Source: an uncultured Eubacteriales bacterium
Lineage (GTDB): Bacteria > Bacillota > Clostridia > Oscillospirales > Oscillospiraceae
Direction: 5' to 3'
Length of the DNA: 6,735 nucleotides
Assembly: GCA_934597725.1 (NCBI GenBank)
Contig: CAKTSK010000054.1
Coordinates: 1 to 6,735, forward strand
Part shown: positions 1-6,735 of the stretch, piece by piece
Position numbering within the stretch: the first letter of the stretch is position 1
How the letters are laid out: every line of letters begins with the position of its first letter
Notes under the pieces: generated by a model
Databases searched by the model: none
Told to the model about the DNA's origin: nothing
The model's input: only the letters and a program-made list of their open reading frames with translations
Program-made: the position numbers and the translations under genes

Positions 1-297
1 CTGGAGGCCATGACCTGCGTGTGCTCCGTGGGCCTGGACATGATCGCCGTCCCCGGCGACACCTCCGCCGAGACCCTCTCGGCCATCATCGCCGACGAGG
101 CCGCCATCGGCATGGTCAACTCCAAGACCACCGCCGTCCGCCTCATCCCCGCCCCCGGCAAGCAGGTGGGCGACACGGTGGAGTTCGGCGGGCTGCTGGG
201 TTCGGCCCCGGTGATCCCCGTCCACCCCTTCTCCAGCCAGGCCTTCATCCAGCGGGGCGGCCGCATCCCCGCCCCTATGCAGAGCCTGAAGAACTGA
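1..297 (+). CDS. DUF711/UPF0210 (PFL family) protein, C-terminal part
   Basis: Only the last 98 residues are present; the reading frame is already open at base 1 and stops with TGA at 295-297. The visible part has the conserved C-terminal signature of the DUF711/UPF0210 family (called PFL family protein in many annotations): GLDMIAVPGD, then IIADEAAIGM, NSKTTAVR, GDTVEFGGLLG, NPFSS-like HPFSSQAFIQRGG, and the ending RIPAPMQSLKN. Full-length members are about 450 residues, so roughly the last fifth is seen. The family is cytosolic and widespread in Firmicutes; its biochemical role is not established as far as I know. The ATG at base 10 is internal, not the start. pgi follows after 27 bases with no terminator between them, which suggests co-transcription. 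Family assignment is from recognition of the conserved motifs and is fairly secure. Confidence 0.85.
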   Translation: MEAMTCVCSVGLDMIAVPGDTSAETLSAIIADEAAIGMVNSKTTAVRLIPAPGKQVGDTVEFGGLLGSAPVIPVHPFSSQAFIQRGGRIPAPMQSLKN

Positions 298-309
298 TCT
301 GGTCCTTCC

Positions 310-318
310 AGGAGGTGA
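310..318 (+). promoter_or_regulatory. ribosome binding site of pgi
   Basis: AGGAGGTGA is a nearly full match to the anti-Shine-Dalgarno sequence and sits six bases before a TTG codon. It decides the start of pgi, because no ATG or GTG lies between the in-frame stop at 316-318 and the conserved N-terminus. Confidence 0.85.
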
Positions 319-324
319 CTTGTT

Positions 325-1659
325 TTGCTGCAATTTGATCTCAAGCACGCCCTGCCCTTCCTGCCGGAAAACTGGCTCTCCTCCCGGCTCGACGGCCTCA
401 CCGAGGCCCGCCGGCTGCTGGAGCAGGGCACCGGCCTGGGCGGCGAGTTCACCGGTTGGGTGGACCTGCCCGACCGGTACGACCGGCGGGAGCTGCACCG
501 GCTGTGCCAGACGGCCCGGATCATCCGGGACCAGTCCCAGGTGCTGGTGGTCATCGGCATCGGCGGCTCCTATCTGGGCGCGCGGGCCCTGCTGGAGCTG
601 CTCACCTCCCCCAACTACAACCTGCTCTGCCGGGAGACCCCCCAGATCTTTTTCACCGGCAACACCCTCTCCCCCGACGCCATCACAGAGCTGCTGGACT
701 ACGTCCGGGACCGGGATTTCTCGGTGAACGTGGTCTCCAAGTCGGGCAACACCACCGAGCCGGCGGCGGCCTTTCTCCTCTTCCGCCAGCTGCTGGAGGA
801 GAAGTATGGCCGGGAGGGAGCCAGAGACCGGATCTTCGCCACCACCGACCGCCGGGAGGGCACCCTGCGCGCCCTGGCCGACCAGGAGGGCTACGCCACC
901 TTCTCCGTGCCCCGGTCCATCGGCGGGCGCTACTCGGTCCTCACCCCCGCCGGGCTGCTGCCCCTGGCCGTGGCCGGGCTGGACCCGGAAGCCATGCTCA
1001 CCGGGGCCGCCGACGTCCGGGCCATCCTCTCTCAGGCCGGCCAGGACAACCCCGCCTGGCAGTATGCCGCCGCCCGGAACGCCCTCTATGCCCAGGGCAA
1101 GACCATCGAGCTGCTGGCCTGCTACGAGCCCCACCTGCGCTTTTTCGGCGAGTGGTGGAAGCAGCTCTTCGGCGAGAGCGAGGGCAAGGACGGCCAGGGG
1201 GTCTTCCCCGCCAGCGTGGAGTTCACCACCGACCTGCACGCCATGGGCCAGTACATCCAGGAGGGCGCCCGGAACCTCTTTGAGACGGTGGTGCGCTTTT
1301 TCCGCCCGCAATCCACCTGCCTGCTGGACCCCCCGCCCGGGGACCGGTCGGGCCTGGATTTTCTCCGGGGCAAGGACCTGCGCTATGTCAACGAGCAGGC
1401 CCGCCGGGGGACCGCACTGGCCCATGTGGCCGGCGGGGTGCCCAACCTGCTGCTCACCGCCCCGGAGCGCACGCCCTATTGGGCCGGGCAGCTGGTCTAT
1501 TTCTTCGAGTATGCCTGCGGCCTGTCCGGCTACCTCTCCGGCGTCAACCCCTTCAACCAGCCCGGCGTGGAGGCGTACAAGAACAATATGTTCGCCCTCA
1601 TGGGCAAGCCCGGCTATGAGGACCGCCGCCAGCTGCTGGCCCGGCAGGGGTTGGAGTGA
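325..1659 (+). CDS. pgi: glucose-6-phosphate isomerase
   Basis: Interconverts glucose 6-phosphate and fructose 6-phosphate in glycolysis and gluconeogenesis; a cytosolic enzyme. The 444 residues match the short Firmicute form (about 450) rather than the ~550-residue E. coli form. Visible motifs in order: sugar-phosphate (SIS) loop GIGGSYLGA at 78-86; SKSGNTTEP at 138-146; GGRYSVLTPAG at 200-210; FGESEGKDGQG at 282-292, with the expected catalytic base Glu284; TTDLHAMGQ at 301-309, with ring-opening His305; GVEAYKNN at 414-421, with Lys419. Catalytic roles are assigned by analogy with known PGI structures. The start is TTG: an in-frame TGA lies at 316-318, so no start further upstream is possible, AGGAGGTGA lies at 310-318 six bases before the TTG, and the conserved N-terminus (FDLKHALPFL) follows at once. 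It lies just downstream of the DUF711 gene, probably in the same operon. Confidence 0.97.
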   Translation: MLQFDLKHALPFLPENWLSSRLDGLTEARRLLEQGTGLGGEFTGWVDLPDRYDRRELHRLCQTARIIRDQSQVLVVIGIGGSYLGARALLELLTSPNYNLLCRETPQIFFTGNTLSPDAITELLDYVRDRDFSVNVVSKSGNTTEPAAAFLLFRQLLEEKYGREGARDRIFATTDRREGTLRALADQEGYATFSVPRSIGGRYSVLTPAGLLPLAVAGLDPEAMLTGAADVRAILSQAGQDNPAWQYAAARNALYAQGKTIELLACYEPHLRFFGEWWKQLFGESEGKDGQGVFPASVEFTTDLHAMGQYIQEGARNLFETVVRFFRPQSTCLLDPPPGDRSGLDFLRGKDLRYVNEQARRGTALAHVAGGVPNLLLTAPERTPYWAGQLVYFFEYACGLSGYLSGVNPFNQPGVEAYKNNMFALMGKPGYEDRRQLLARQGLE

Positions 1660-1660
1660 G

Positions 1661-1705
1661 CTTTTTCCGCCCCGGCGGAGGAAAGCATACAAAAAAATCT
1701 TTTTT
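1661..1705 (+). terminator. possible weak terminator after pgi
   Basis: Directly after the pgi stop, 1662-1670 can pair with 1675-1683 (TCCGC with GCGGA as core, with U-A and two G-U pairs outside) around a CCCG loop. The T-run (1700-1705) comes about 16 bases after the stem rather than at its foot, and an A7 run precedes it. This is not a classical intrinsic terminator. It may end the DUF711-pgi transcript or be only partly effective. Confidence 0.35.
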
Positions 1706-1713
1706 CCCCCTGA

Positions 1714-1731
1714 CGAATTTATAAAAATTCG
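1714..1731. promoter_or_regulatory. perfect inverted repeat upstream of a promoter, possible operator
   Basis: CGAATTT-ATAA-AAATTCG has perfect 7-base arms and a 4-base centre. It ends 10 bases before the -35 box at 1742. That position and symmetry fit a binding site for a dimeric regulator or an AT-rich promoter-enhancing element. No regulator is identified, and an AT-rich gap can give such symmetry by chance. Confidence 0.35.
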
Positions 1732-1741
1732 ATCAATCCCA

Positions 1742-1770
1742 TTGCAGTTTTTCCGTTGGTATGGTAACAT
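1742..1770 (+). promoter_or_regulatory. sigma-A type promoter for the P-loop/zinc-ribbon unit
   Basis: -35 TTGCAG (1742-1747), 17-base spacer, -10 TAACAT (1765-1770), with an extended -10 TGG directly before it (1762-1764). Transcription should begin near 1777, giving a leader of about 40 bases before the ATG at 1818. The AT-rich sequence upstream (1690-1731) could act as an UP element. Spacing is ideal; the hexamers match consensus at four of six positions each. Confidence 0.6.
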
Positions 1771-1817
1771 GAAGCCAACAGAAAAACCCTTTTCTGGATC
1801 AAGAAGGAGTGATTATC

Positions 1818-2231
1818 ATGGTTCGAGTGATTATGGGTGCCAAGGGTACCGGTAAGACCAAACAAATGATTGAATTGATCAACCGCGCCGCAGAGAACGA
1901 GTCCGGCAGCGTGGTGTGCGTGGAGATGGGCAAGAAGCTCCGCTTCGACGTCAGCCCCAACGTCCGTCTGGTGGAGGCCAGCGACTTTGCCGCCGACAAC
2001 TTCACCTTTTTCAAGGGCTTCGTCAGCGGCATGTACGCCTCCAACTATGACCTGACCCACGTGTTCATCGACAGCCTGTGCAAGATCATCCCCTCCCAGC
2101 CCGATTCCTCCGAGGTGGAGGAGTTCCTGGCCTGGCTGGACCGCTTCTCCGAAGCCAACGGCGTGAAGTTCACCATCACCATCAGCGCCGACGTAGCCCT
2201 GGCCACCGAAGCCATCAAGTCTTACTTCTAA
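1818..2231 (+). CDS. small P-loop NTPase-like protein of unknown function
   Basis: Product of 137 residues. A Walker A motif GAKGTGKT lies at residues 7-14, after a hydrophobic strand (VRVIM). A Walker B-like strand HVFID lies at 81-85, and a later strand ending in ITISAD (120-125) could take the sensor position. Predicted alternation of strands and helices fits a minimal P-loop domain with no extra domain, signal peptide or membrane segment, so it is probably cytosolic. I recall related small proteins in Clostridia, sometimes labelled PilT-like or hypothetical; the PilT label is not supported by any pilus gene here and I would not use it. The ATG at 1818 is preferred because AGAAGGAG (1802-1809) lies eight bases before it; the in-frame GTG at 1809 overlaps that ribosome binding site. 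It has its own promoter, and the zinc-ribbon gene follows after 39 bases. ATP or GTP binding is inferred; partner and role are unknown. Confidence 0.85.
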   Translation: MVRVIMGAKGTGKTKQMIELINRAAENESGSVVCVEMGKKLRFDVSPNVRLVEASDFAADNFTFFKGFVSGMYASNYDLTHVFIDSLCKIIPSQPDSSEVEEFLAWLDRFSEANGVKFTITISADVALATEAIKSYF

Positions 2232-2270
2232 GAGACGACCCGGATCTGCCCGGAAGGAGGGACACCGCCC

Positions 2271-2783
2271 ATGGCATTGCGCGAAAAATTCAACTCGTTG
2301 GCGGCAGAGGCCGCCAGCAAGGCCAGTTCCCTGGCCTCTGAGGCTGCCAACAAGGCCAACACCGCCATTGAAAACGGCCGGCTGGGCCTGAAGATCAGCA
2401 GCGAGGAAAAGAAGATCGACACCTATACCACCACCTTGGGCCAGCTGCTGCTGGACAAGCTGGATGCCGGAGAGACCTTTGACGACGAAGTCATGGCCCT
2501 GTATTCCTCCATCCAGGCTGCCCGCCAGGTGATCGCCGCCGCCCGGGCGGAGATCGAGGCCAACCGCCAGCGAGAGCAGGCGGAGGACGGCCCTCACTGC
2601 CCCAGCTGCGGTCAGGCCGTGGCCGGCGAGGACAAGTTCTGCTCCCAGTGCGGCGTCCGTCTCCAGGAGGAGGCCATTGCCGTCACAGAGGACGCCCCCG
2701 CCGAAGCAGCTCCGGCCCAGGAACCCGTTGCAGAGACGGCTCCTGGGGAGGAGCCCCAGCCGGAGGAAGTCCCCGGCGAGTGA
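2271..2783 (+). CDS. helical zinc-ribbon protein with acidic Pro/Ala/Glu tail
   Basis: Product of 170 residues, not a named family to me. Residues 1-38 form an Ala-rich amphipathic helix with two 11-residue repeats (10-20 and 21-31). Residues 39-105 look like a coiled-coil pair of helices (SSEEKKID, LGQLLLDKLDAGE, then IQAARQVIAAARAEIEA), a layout seen in many uncharacterised zinc-ribbon proteins of Clostridia. A zinc ribbon follows: CPSC at 110-113 and CSQC at 124-127, that is CxxC-x10-CxxC, suited to bind one zinc ion structurally. Residues 132-170 are an acidic Pro/Ala/Glu tail, probably disordered. No signal peptide or membrane segment is seen. AAGGAGG (2254-2260) lies ten bases before the ATG. 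It is downstream of the P-loop gene without a visible promoter and ends 14 bases before a strong terminator, so the two genes form one unit. Function unknown. Confidence 0.85.
   Translation: MALREKFNSLAAEAASKASSLASEAANKANTAIENGRLGLKISSEEKKIDTYTTTLGQLLLDKLDAGETFDDEVMALYSSIQAARQVIAAARAEIEANRQREQAEDGPHCPSCGQAVAGEDKFCSQCGVRLQEEAIAVTEDAPAEAAPAQEPVAETAPGEEPQPEEVPGE
2298..2363 (+). repeat. imperfect 33-base tandem repeat coding two 11-residue helix repeats
   Basis: 2298-2330 encodes LAAEAASKASS and 2331-2363 encodes LASEAANKANT. The two units share L-A-x-E-A-A-x-K-A, and the DNA is clearly related but has diverged at silent positions. Eleven-residue periodicity is typical of 11/3 amphipathic helices. 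It lies inside the zinc-ribbon gene. Confidence 0.6.
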
Positions 2784-2797
2784 TCCCCAACCGACAT

Positions 2798-2832
2798 AAA
2801 AAAGACCGCTTCTCCACGAAGCGGTCTTTTTT
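2798..2832 (+). terminator. strong intrinsic terminator of the P-loop/zinc-ribbon unit
   Basis: Perfect 15-base inverted repeat: the A6-GACCGCTTC arm at 2798-2812, loop TCCAC at 2813-2817, and the GAAGCGGTC-T6 arm at 2818-2832. The GC core is followed directly by T6. The A6 arm gives T6 on the opposite strand too, so it could also work for - strand transcripts. Confidence 0.9.
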
Positions 2833-2866
2833 CATGGCAGAGGGTATTCGGTCTCTCTGCCACCAA

Positions 2867-2900
2867 AAGGCCCCCGGATGCCAACGCATCCGGGGGCCTT
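2867..2900 (-). terminator. intrinsic terminator of the alaS-cupin-hinT operon
   Basis: Perfect 15-base arms (2867-2881 and 2886-2900, core GGCCCCCGGATGC) around a 4-base loop. Read on the - strand the stem is followed by TTTTGG, coming from AAAA at 2865-2868. On the + strand the following bases (CCTTTGC) are a poor T-run. It lies 29 bases past the HIT stop codon, so it most likely ends the leftward operon. Confidence 0.8.
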
Positions 2901-2929
2901 CCTTTGCTCCCTGAGGGGGGGTGCCGTCC

Positions 2930-3268
2930 TCAGCCGGGCGGCCAGGTCATGTCCCGTCCTGCCAGCACATGGAAGTGGAGGTGGAACACGCTCTGCCCTG
3001 CGGACGCGCCGCAGTTGGAGACCACCCGGAACTCCTCGATGCCCAGCTCCTTGGTCACCTTGGCGATGACCTCAAAGCAGTGGGCCACCACGCCGGCGTT
3101 CTCTGCCGTGACGGCCCCGCAGGAGGCGATGTGCTCCTTGGGGATCACCAGAAAGTGGGTGGGGGCCTGGGGGTCGATGTCGTAGAAGGCATAGACCTGA
3201 TCGTCCTCATAGACCTTCTTGGAGGGGATCTCTCCCCCCGCGATCTTACAGAATAAACAGTCGCTCAT
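2930..3268 (-). CDS. hinT: HinT-like histidine triad (HIT) nucleotide hydrolase
   Basis: Product of 112 residues. HIT proteins hydrolyse AMP conjugates; the HinT branch acts on AMP phosphoramidates (AMP-lysine, adenosine phosphoramidate) and aminoacyl-adenylates, and works as a cytosolic homodimer. The triad HLHFH at 96-100 (His96, His98, His100) is intact within QSVFHLHFHVLAGR. The C-terminus DMTWPPG resembles the HINT1-type ending, which supports the HinT branch over Fhit or GalT. CLFC (Cys4, Cys7) at the N-terminus is the usual zinc-binding pair of bacterial HIT proteins. The ATG at 3268 is preferred: AGGAAAGGA lies before it and the typical MSDCLFCKI start follows. An in-frame ATG at 3301 overlaps the cupin stop as ATGA but lacks a ribosome binding site and would add eleven atypical residues. 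It lies 29 bases after the cupin gene and is last in the alaS operon. Confidence 0.95.
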   Translation of the reverse strand: MSDCLFCKIAGGEIPSKKVYEDDQVYAFYDIDPQAPTHFLVIPKEHIASCGAVTAENAGVVAHCFEVIAKVTKELGIEEFRVVSNCGASAGQSVFHLHFHVLAGRDMTWPPG

Positions 3269-3297
3269 TTGTGATCGTTCCTTTCCTGCCGCGGCGT

Positions 3298-3627
3298 TCA
3301 TTGCTCGGGGACCACGGCAAAAAATGTCAGCGCCTCGCCGCTGTCGTTGACCAGGCTGTGGGTGCTGCCCTTGGGGCAGTAGTGACAGGCACCGGGTGCC
3401 AGAGGTTCCCAGACGTCGCCGCAGAGGACCTTGCCGGTGCCGGAGAGGATGTAAATGACCTCGCTGTTGGTCTCGTGGGTGTGGGGGCCGATGGTGGCGC
3501 CGGGGGGCAGCACCCCCCGCAGGACCTTCATGGGGCCGTGGACCGCCTTTTGCAGAAAGACTTCTTTCTCTCCCCCGCGCATGTGGGGAACGGTCTCCAC
3601 CGGGATCTTGTCAAAAGAGATCTGCAT
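3298..3627 (-). CDS. small single-domain cupin protein
   Basis: Product of 109 residues, a single cupin barrel. Motif 1 is seen around PHTHETNSEVIYILSG (48-63): His49, His51 and Glu56 are the expected metal ligands. Motif 2 fits exactly as Gly79-x5-Pro85-x-Gly87-x2-His90-x3-Asn94, giving the fourth ligand His90. So the metal site is complete and the protein probably binds a divalent metal in the cytosol; no signal peptide is present. Small cupins include isomerases, dioxygenases and sugar-binding proteins, and sequence alone does not tell which. Three cysteines (69, 81, 84) lie near motif 2. AAGGAGG (3635-3641) overlaps the alaS stop codon and lies seven bases before the ATG, so translation is probably linked to alaS. 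The gene has no promoter of its own and sits between alaS and hinT under T-box control. Confidence 0.92.
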   Translation of the reverse strand: MQISFDKIPVETVPHMRGGEKEVFLQKAVHGPMKVLRGVLPPGATIGPHTHETNSEVIYILSGTGKVLCGDVWEPLAPGACHYCPKGSTHSLVNDSGEALTFFAVVPEQ

Positions 3628-3634
3628 GGCTTCT

Positions 3635-3639
3635 CCTCC

Positions 3640-3641
<2 letters not shown>
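3635..3641 (-). promoter_or_regulatory. ribosome binding site of the cupin gene, overlapping the alaS stop
   Basis: AAGGAGG on the - strand shares bases with the TAA stop of alaS (3640-3642). Ribosomes ending on alaS would finish on top of this site, which favours translational coupling of the two genes. Confidence 0.75.
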
Positions 3642-6291
<2,650 letters not shown>

Positions 6292-6339
6292 AAAACATAC
6301 CTCCGTATCAGAATCTCAGTCTCTCTTCTGTGGCGGCGC

Positions 6340-6380
6340 AAAAAGAAAAGCTCCGCCCCTGCACAGGTCAGGGGCGGAGC
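6340..6380 (-). terminator. T-box-controlled intrinsic terminator before alaS
   Basis: On the - strand, GCTCCGCCCCTG (6380-6369) pairs perfectly with CAGGGGCGGAGC (6361-6350) across a 7-base loop, followed directly by TTTTCTTTTT (6349-6340). This is a strong attenuator. Its 5' arm contains CGCCCCT (6376-6370), which is also needed by the antiterminator. Confidence 0.95.
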
Positions 6381-6593
6381 AGAAACTGCTGCGCGGTACC
6401 ACCCTGATTGCCGCCGGCCCAACGCCGCTGGCATCTCAGTTCGTCCGGTAACGGGAACGGCCCGGCCCGGTCCTCCCGGGCGGCTCTGGAAGTGGCGCTG
6501 CGCCGGGCAACTGCCAAGGGGCTTGCACCGTCTCCCCTCTCGCTTGGGCGGCCGTGACGCATGGGCTTCCTCATCGCCATGATATGATCAGAT
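6370..6593 (-). ncRNA. T-box riboswitch (tRNA-Ala sensing) of the alaS operon
   Basis: The 14-base T-box AGGGTGGTACCGCG is present at 6405-6392 on the - strand and is an exact family match; its UGGUACC bulge can pair with an uncharged tRNA NCCA end. The antiterminator forms by AGGG and GCG pairing with CGCCCCT at 6376-6370, with an inner AGCAG/CTGCT hairpin. Stem I is visible: a kink-turn-like base (GGC-GATGA-GGAAG at 6577-6566 against CTTCC-AGA-GCC at 6492-6482), and a distal part with AGCGAGAGGGG, GGTGCAAGCCCC. A GCC alanine triplet followed by A (6496-6494) sits in the internal loop just before CTTCC, the expected specifier place. Stem III may be GATGCC (6435-6430) with GGCAATC (6412-6406). 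Low charged tRNA-Ala should favour read-through into alaS, the cupin gene and hinT. The fold was done by hand. Confidence 0.95.
6494..6496 (-). promoter_or_regulatory. candidate T-box specifier triplet GCC (alanine)
   Basis: Read on the - strand: CGCA-GC-GCC-A-CTTCC. CTTCC (6492-6488) pairs with GGAAG (6570-6566) and CGCA (6502-6499) with TGCG (6561-6558), leaving GCGCCA on the 3' side of the loop. GCC would pair with anticodon GGC of tRNA-Ala. The 5' side of the loop (CCCA) lacks the usual AGUA. Confidence 0.6.
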
Positions 6594-6601
6594 GTTATCA
6601 T
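6579..6601. repeat. inverted repeat at the alaS transcription start
   Basis: ATGATA (6579-6584) and TATCAT (6596-6601) form 6-base arms around an 11-base centre, overlapping the edge of the -10 box and the likely start site. It may be an operator or chance in an AT-rich stretch. Confidence 0.3.
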
Positions 6602-6627
6602 TTTATCACGGATTTGGTGGCTGTCAA
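6600..6627 (-). promoter_or_regulatory. sigma-A promoter of the alaS-cupin-hinT operon
   Basis: On the - strand: -35 TTGACA (6627-6622), a perfect consensus, 16-base spacer, -10 TAAAAT (6605-6600). Transcription should start near 6593, so the leader is about 300 bases and contains the whole T-box element. A GGGGC-AATTC-GCCCC inverted repeat (6628-6642) touches the -35 box. Confidence 0.85.
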
Positions 6628-6664
6628 GGGGCAATTCGCCCCGGCTCAGTAGTAATTGTGTAGG

Positions 6665-6673
6665 TGTTACAAT
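6665..6673 (+). promoter_or_regulatory. possible extended -10 promoter for a divergent gene
   Basis: TGT-TACAAT is a good extended -10 on the + strand, 47 bases before a possible GTG start. No convincing -35 hexamer is seen 16 to 18 bases upstream, so support is limited. Confidence 0.3.
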
Positions 6674-6719
6674 GATGTGTGACAGATAGTCAAAAAAGAA
6701 GAGCGAATAGGAGTGACCT

Positions 6720-6735
6720 GTGTTAAGGTTAAGTT
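6720..6735 (+). CDS. possible start of a divergent gene, cut by the window edge
   Basis: TAGGAGTGA (6708-6716) resembles a ribosome binding site and is followed six bases later by GTG (6720), then TTA-AGG-TTA-AGT in frame. Only five codons are visible, so no product can be named. The TTA, AGG and AGT codons are unlike the G/C-ending codons of the neighbours; this speaks either against a gene here or for one of different origin. Weak call. Confidence 0.25.

Noticed and set aside
1760..1765. TATGGT as -10 box of the P-loop gene promoter
   Set aside because: It is only 12 bases from TTGCAG. TAACAT at 1765 gives the ideal 17-base spacer and an extended -10.
1809..1817. GTG at 1809 as start of the P-loop protein
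   Set aside because: It overlaps the AGAAGGAG ribosome binding site, which is well spaced for the ATG at 1818 instead.
456..1855. Long open frames in the other + strand frames over pgi
   Set aside because: Pro/Arg/Ala-rich products typical of out-of-frame reading in GC-rich DNA; pgi motifs are intact in its own frame.
1719..2597. Open frame of 292 codons on the - strand opposite the P-loop and zinc-ribbon genes
   Set aside because: Antisense shadow. It runs over a promoter, two genes with good ribosome binding sites, and has no recognisable domain of its own.
3269..3301. ATG at 3301 as start of the HIT protein (ATGA overlap with the cupin stop)
   Set aside because: No ribosome binding site precedes it and the added residues are not typical of the family; the ATG at 3268 has AGGAAAGGA before it and the usual N-terminus.
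6368..6634. 88-codon open frame on the - strand in the alaS leader
   Set aside because: It starts upstream of the predicted transcription start and overlaps the promoter, stem I, T-box and terminator. The bases are explained by RNA structure.

Overview
The window looks like chromosomal DNA of a GC-rich Clostridia bacterium. An Oscillospiraceae-type gut anaerobe (Flavonifractor, Lawsonibacter or Intestinimonas relatives) is my best guess. Reasons: strong codon bias to G or C at third positions, AGGAGG-type ribosome binding sites, a T-box riboswitch in front of alaS, a 444-residue Firmicute-type glucose-6-phosphate isomerase, and a small P-loop protein of a type I recall from Clostridia. The organism is an inference; no rRNA or species marker is present.

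Layout. The left part reads on the + strand. It holds the C-terminal end of a DUF711/UPF0210 (PFL family) protein (1-297), then pgi (325-1659), with a 27-base gap that suggests one operon. After an AT-rich gap with its own promoter comes a two-gene unit: a 137-residue P-loop NTPase-like protein (1818-2231) and a 170-residue helical zinc-ribbon protein (2271-2783). A very strong intrinsic terminator (2798-2832) ends it.

The right part reads on the - strand. From right to left it has a TTGACA/TAAAAT promoter (6600-6627), a leader of about 300 bases with a complete T-box riboswitch and terminator, alaS (3640-6291), a small cupin (3298-3627) and a HinT-like HIT hydrolase (2930-3268). Gaps in this operon are 12 and 29 bases. 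A second hairpin (2867-2900) has its T-run on the - strand side and probably ends this operon, so the two converging transcription units have back-to-back terminators. The last ~90 bases may hold the start of a divergent + strand gene.

How the genes work together. The alaS leader should sense uncharged tRNA-Ala: a GCC alanine triplet sits where the specifier is expected, and the antiterminator and terminator compete for the same bases. The cupin and HIT genes have no visible promoter of their own and should follow alaS expression. HinT enzymes hydrolyse AMP-amino acid phosphoramidates and aminoacyl-adenylates, so the pairing with an aminoacyl-tRNA synthetase may be functional; that is an inference.

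Most of the window is ordinary housekeeping content. The least explained parts are the P-loop/zinc-ribbon pair and the cupin under T-box control. I see no mobile element, CRISPR array, tRNA, rRNA, phage gene or clear sign of horizontal transfer.
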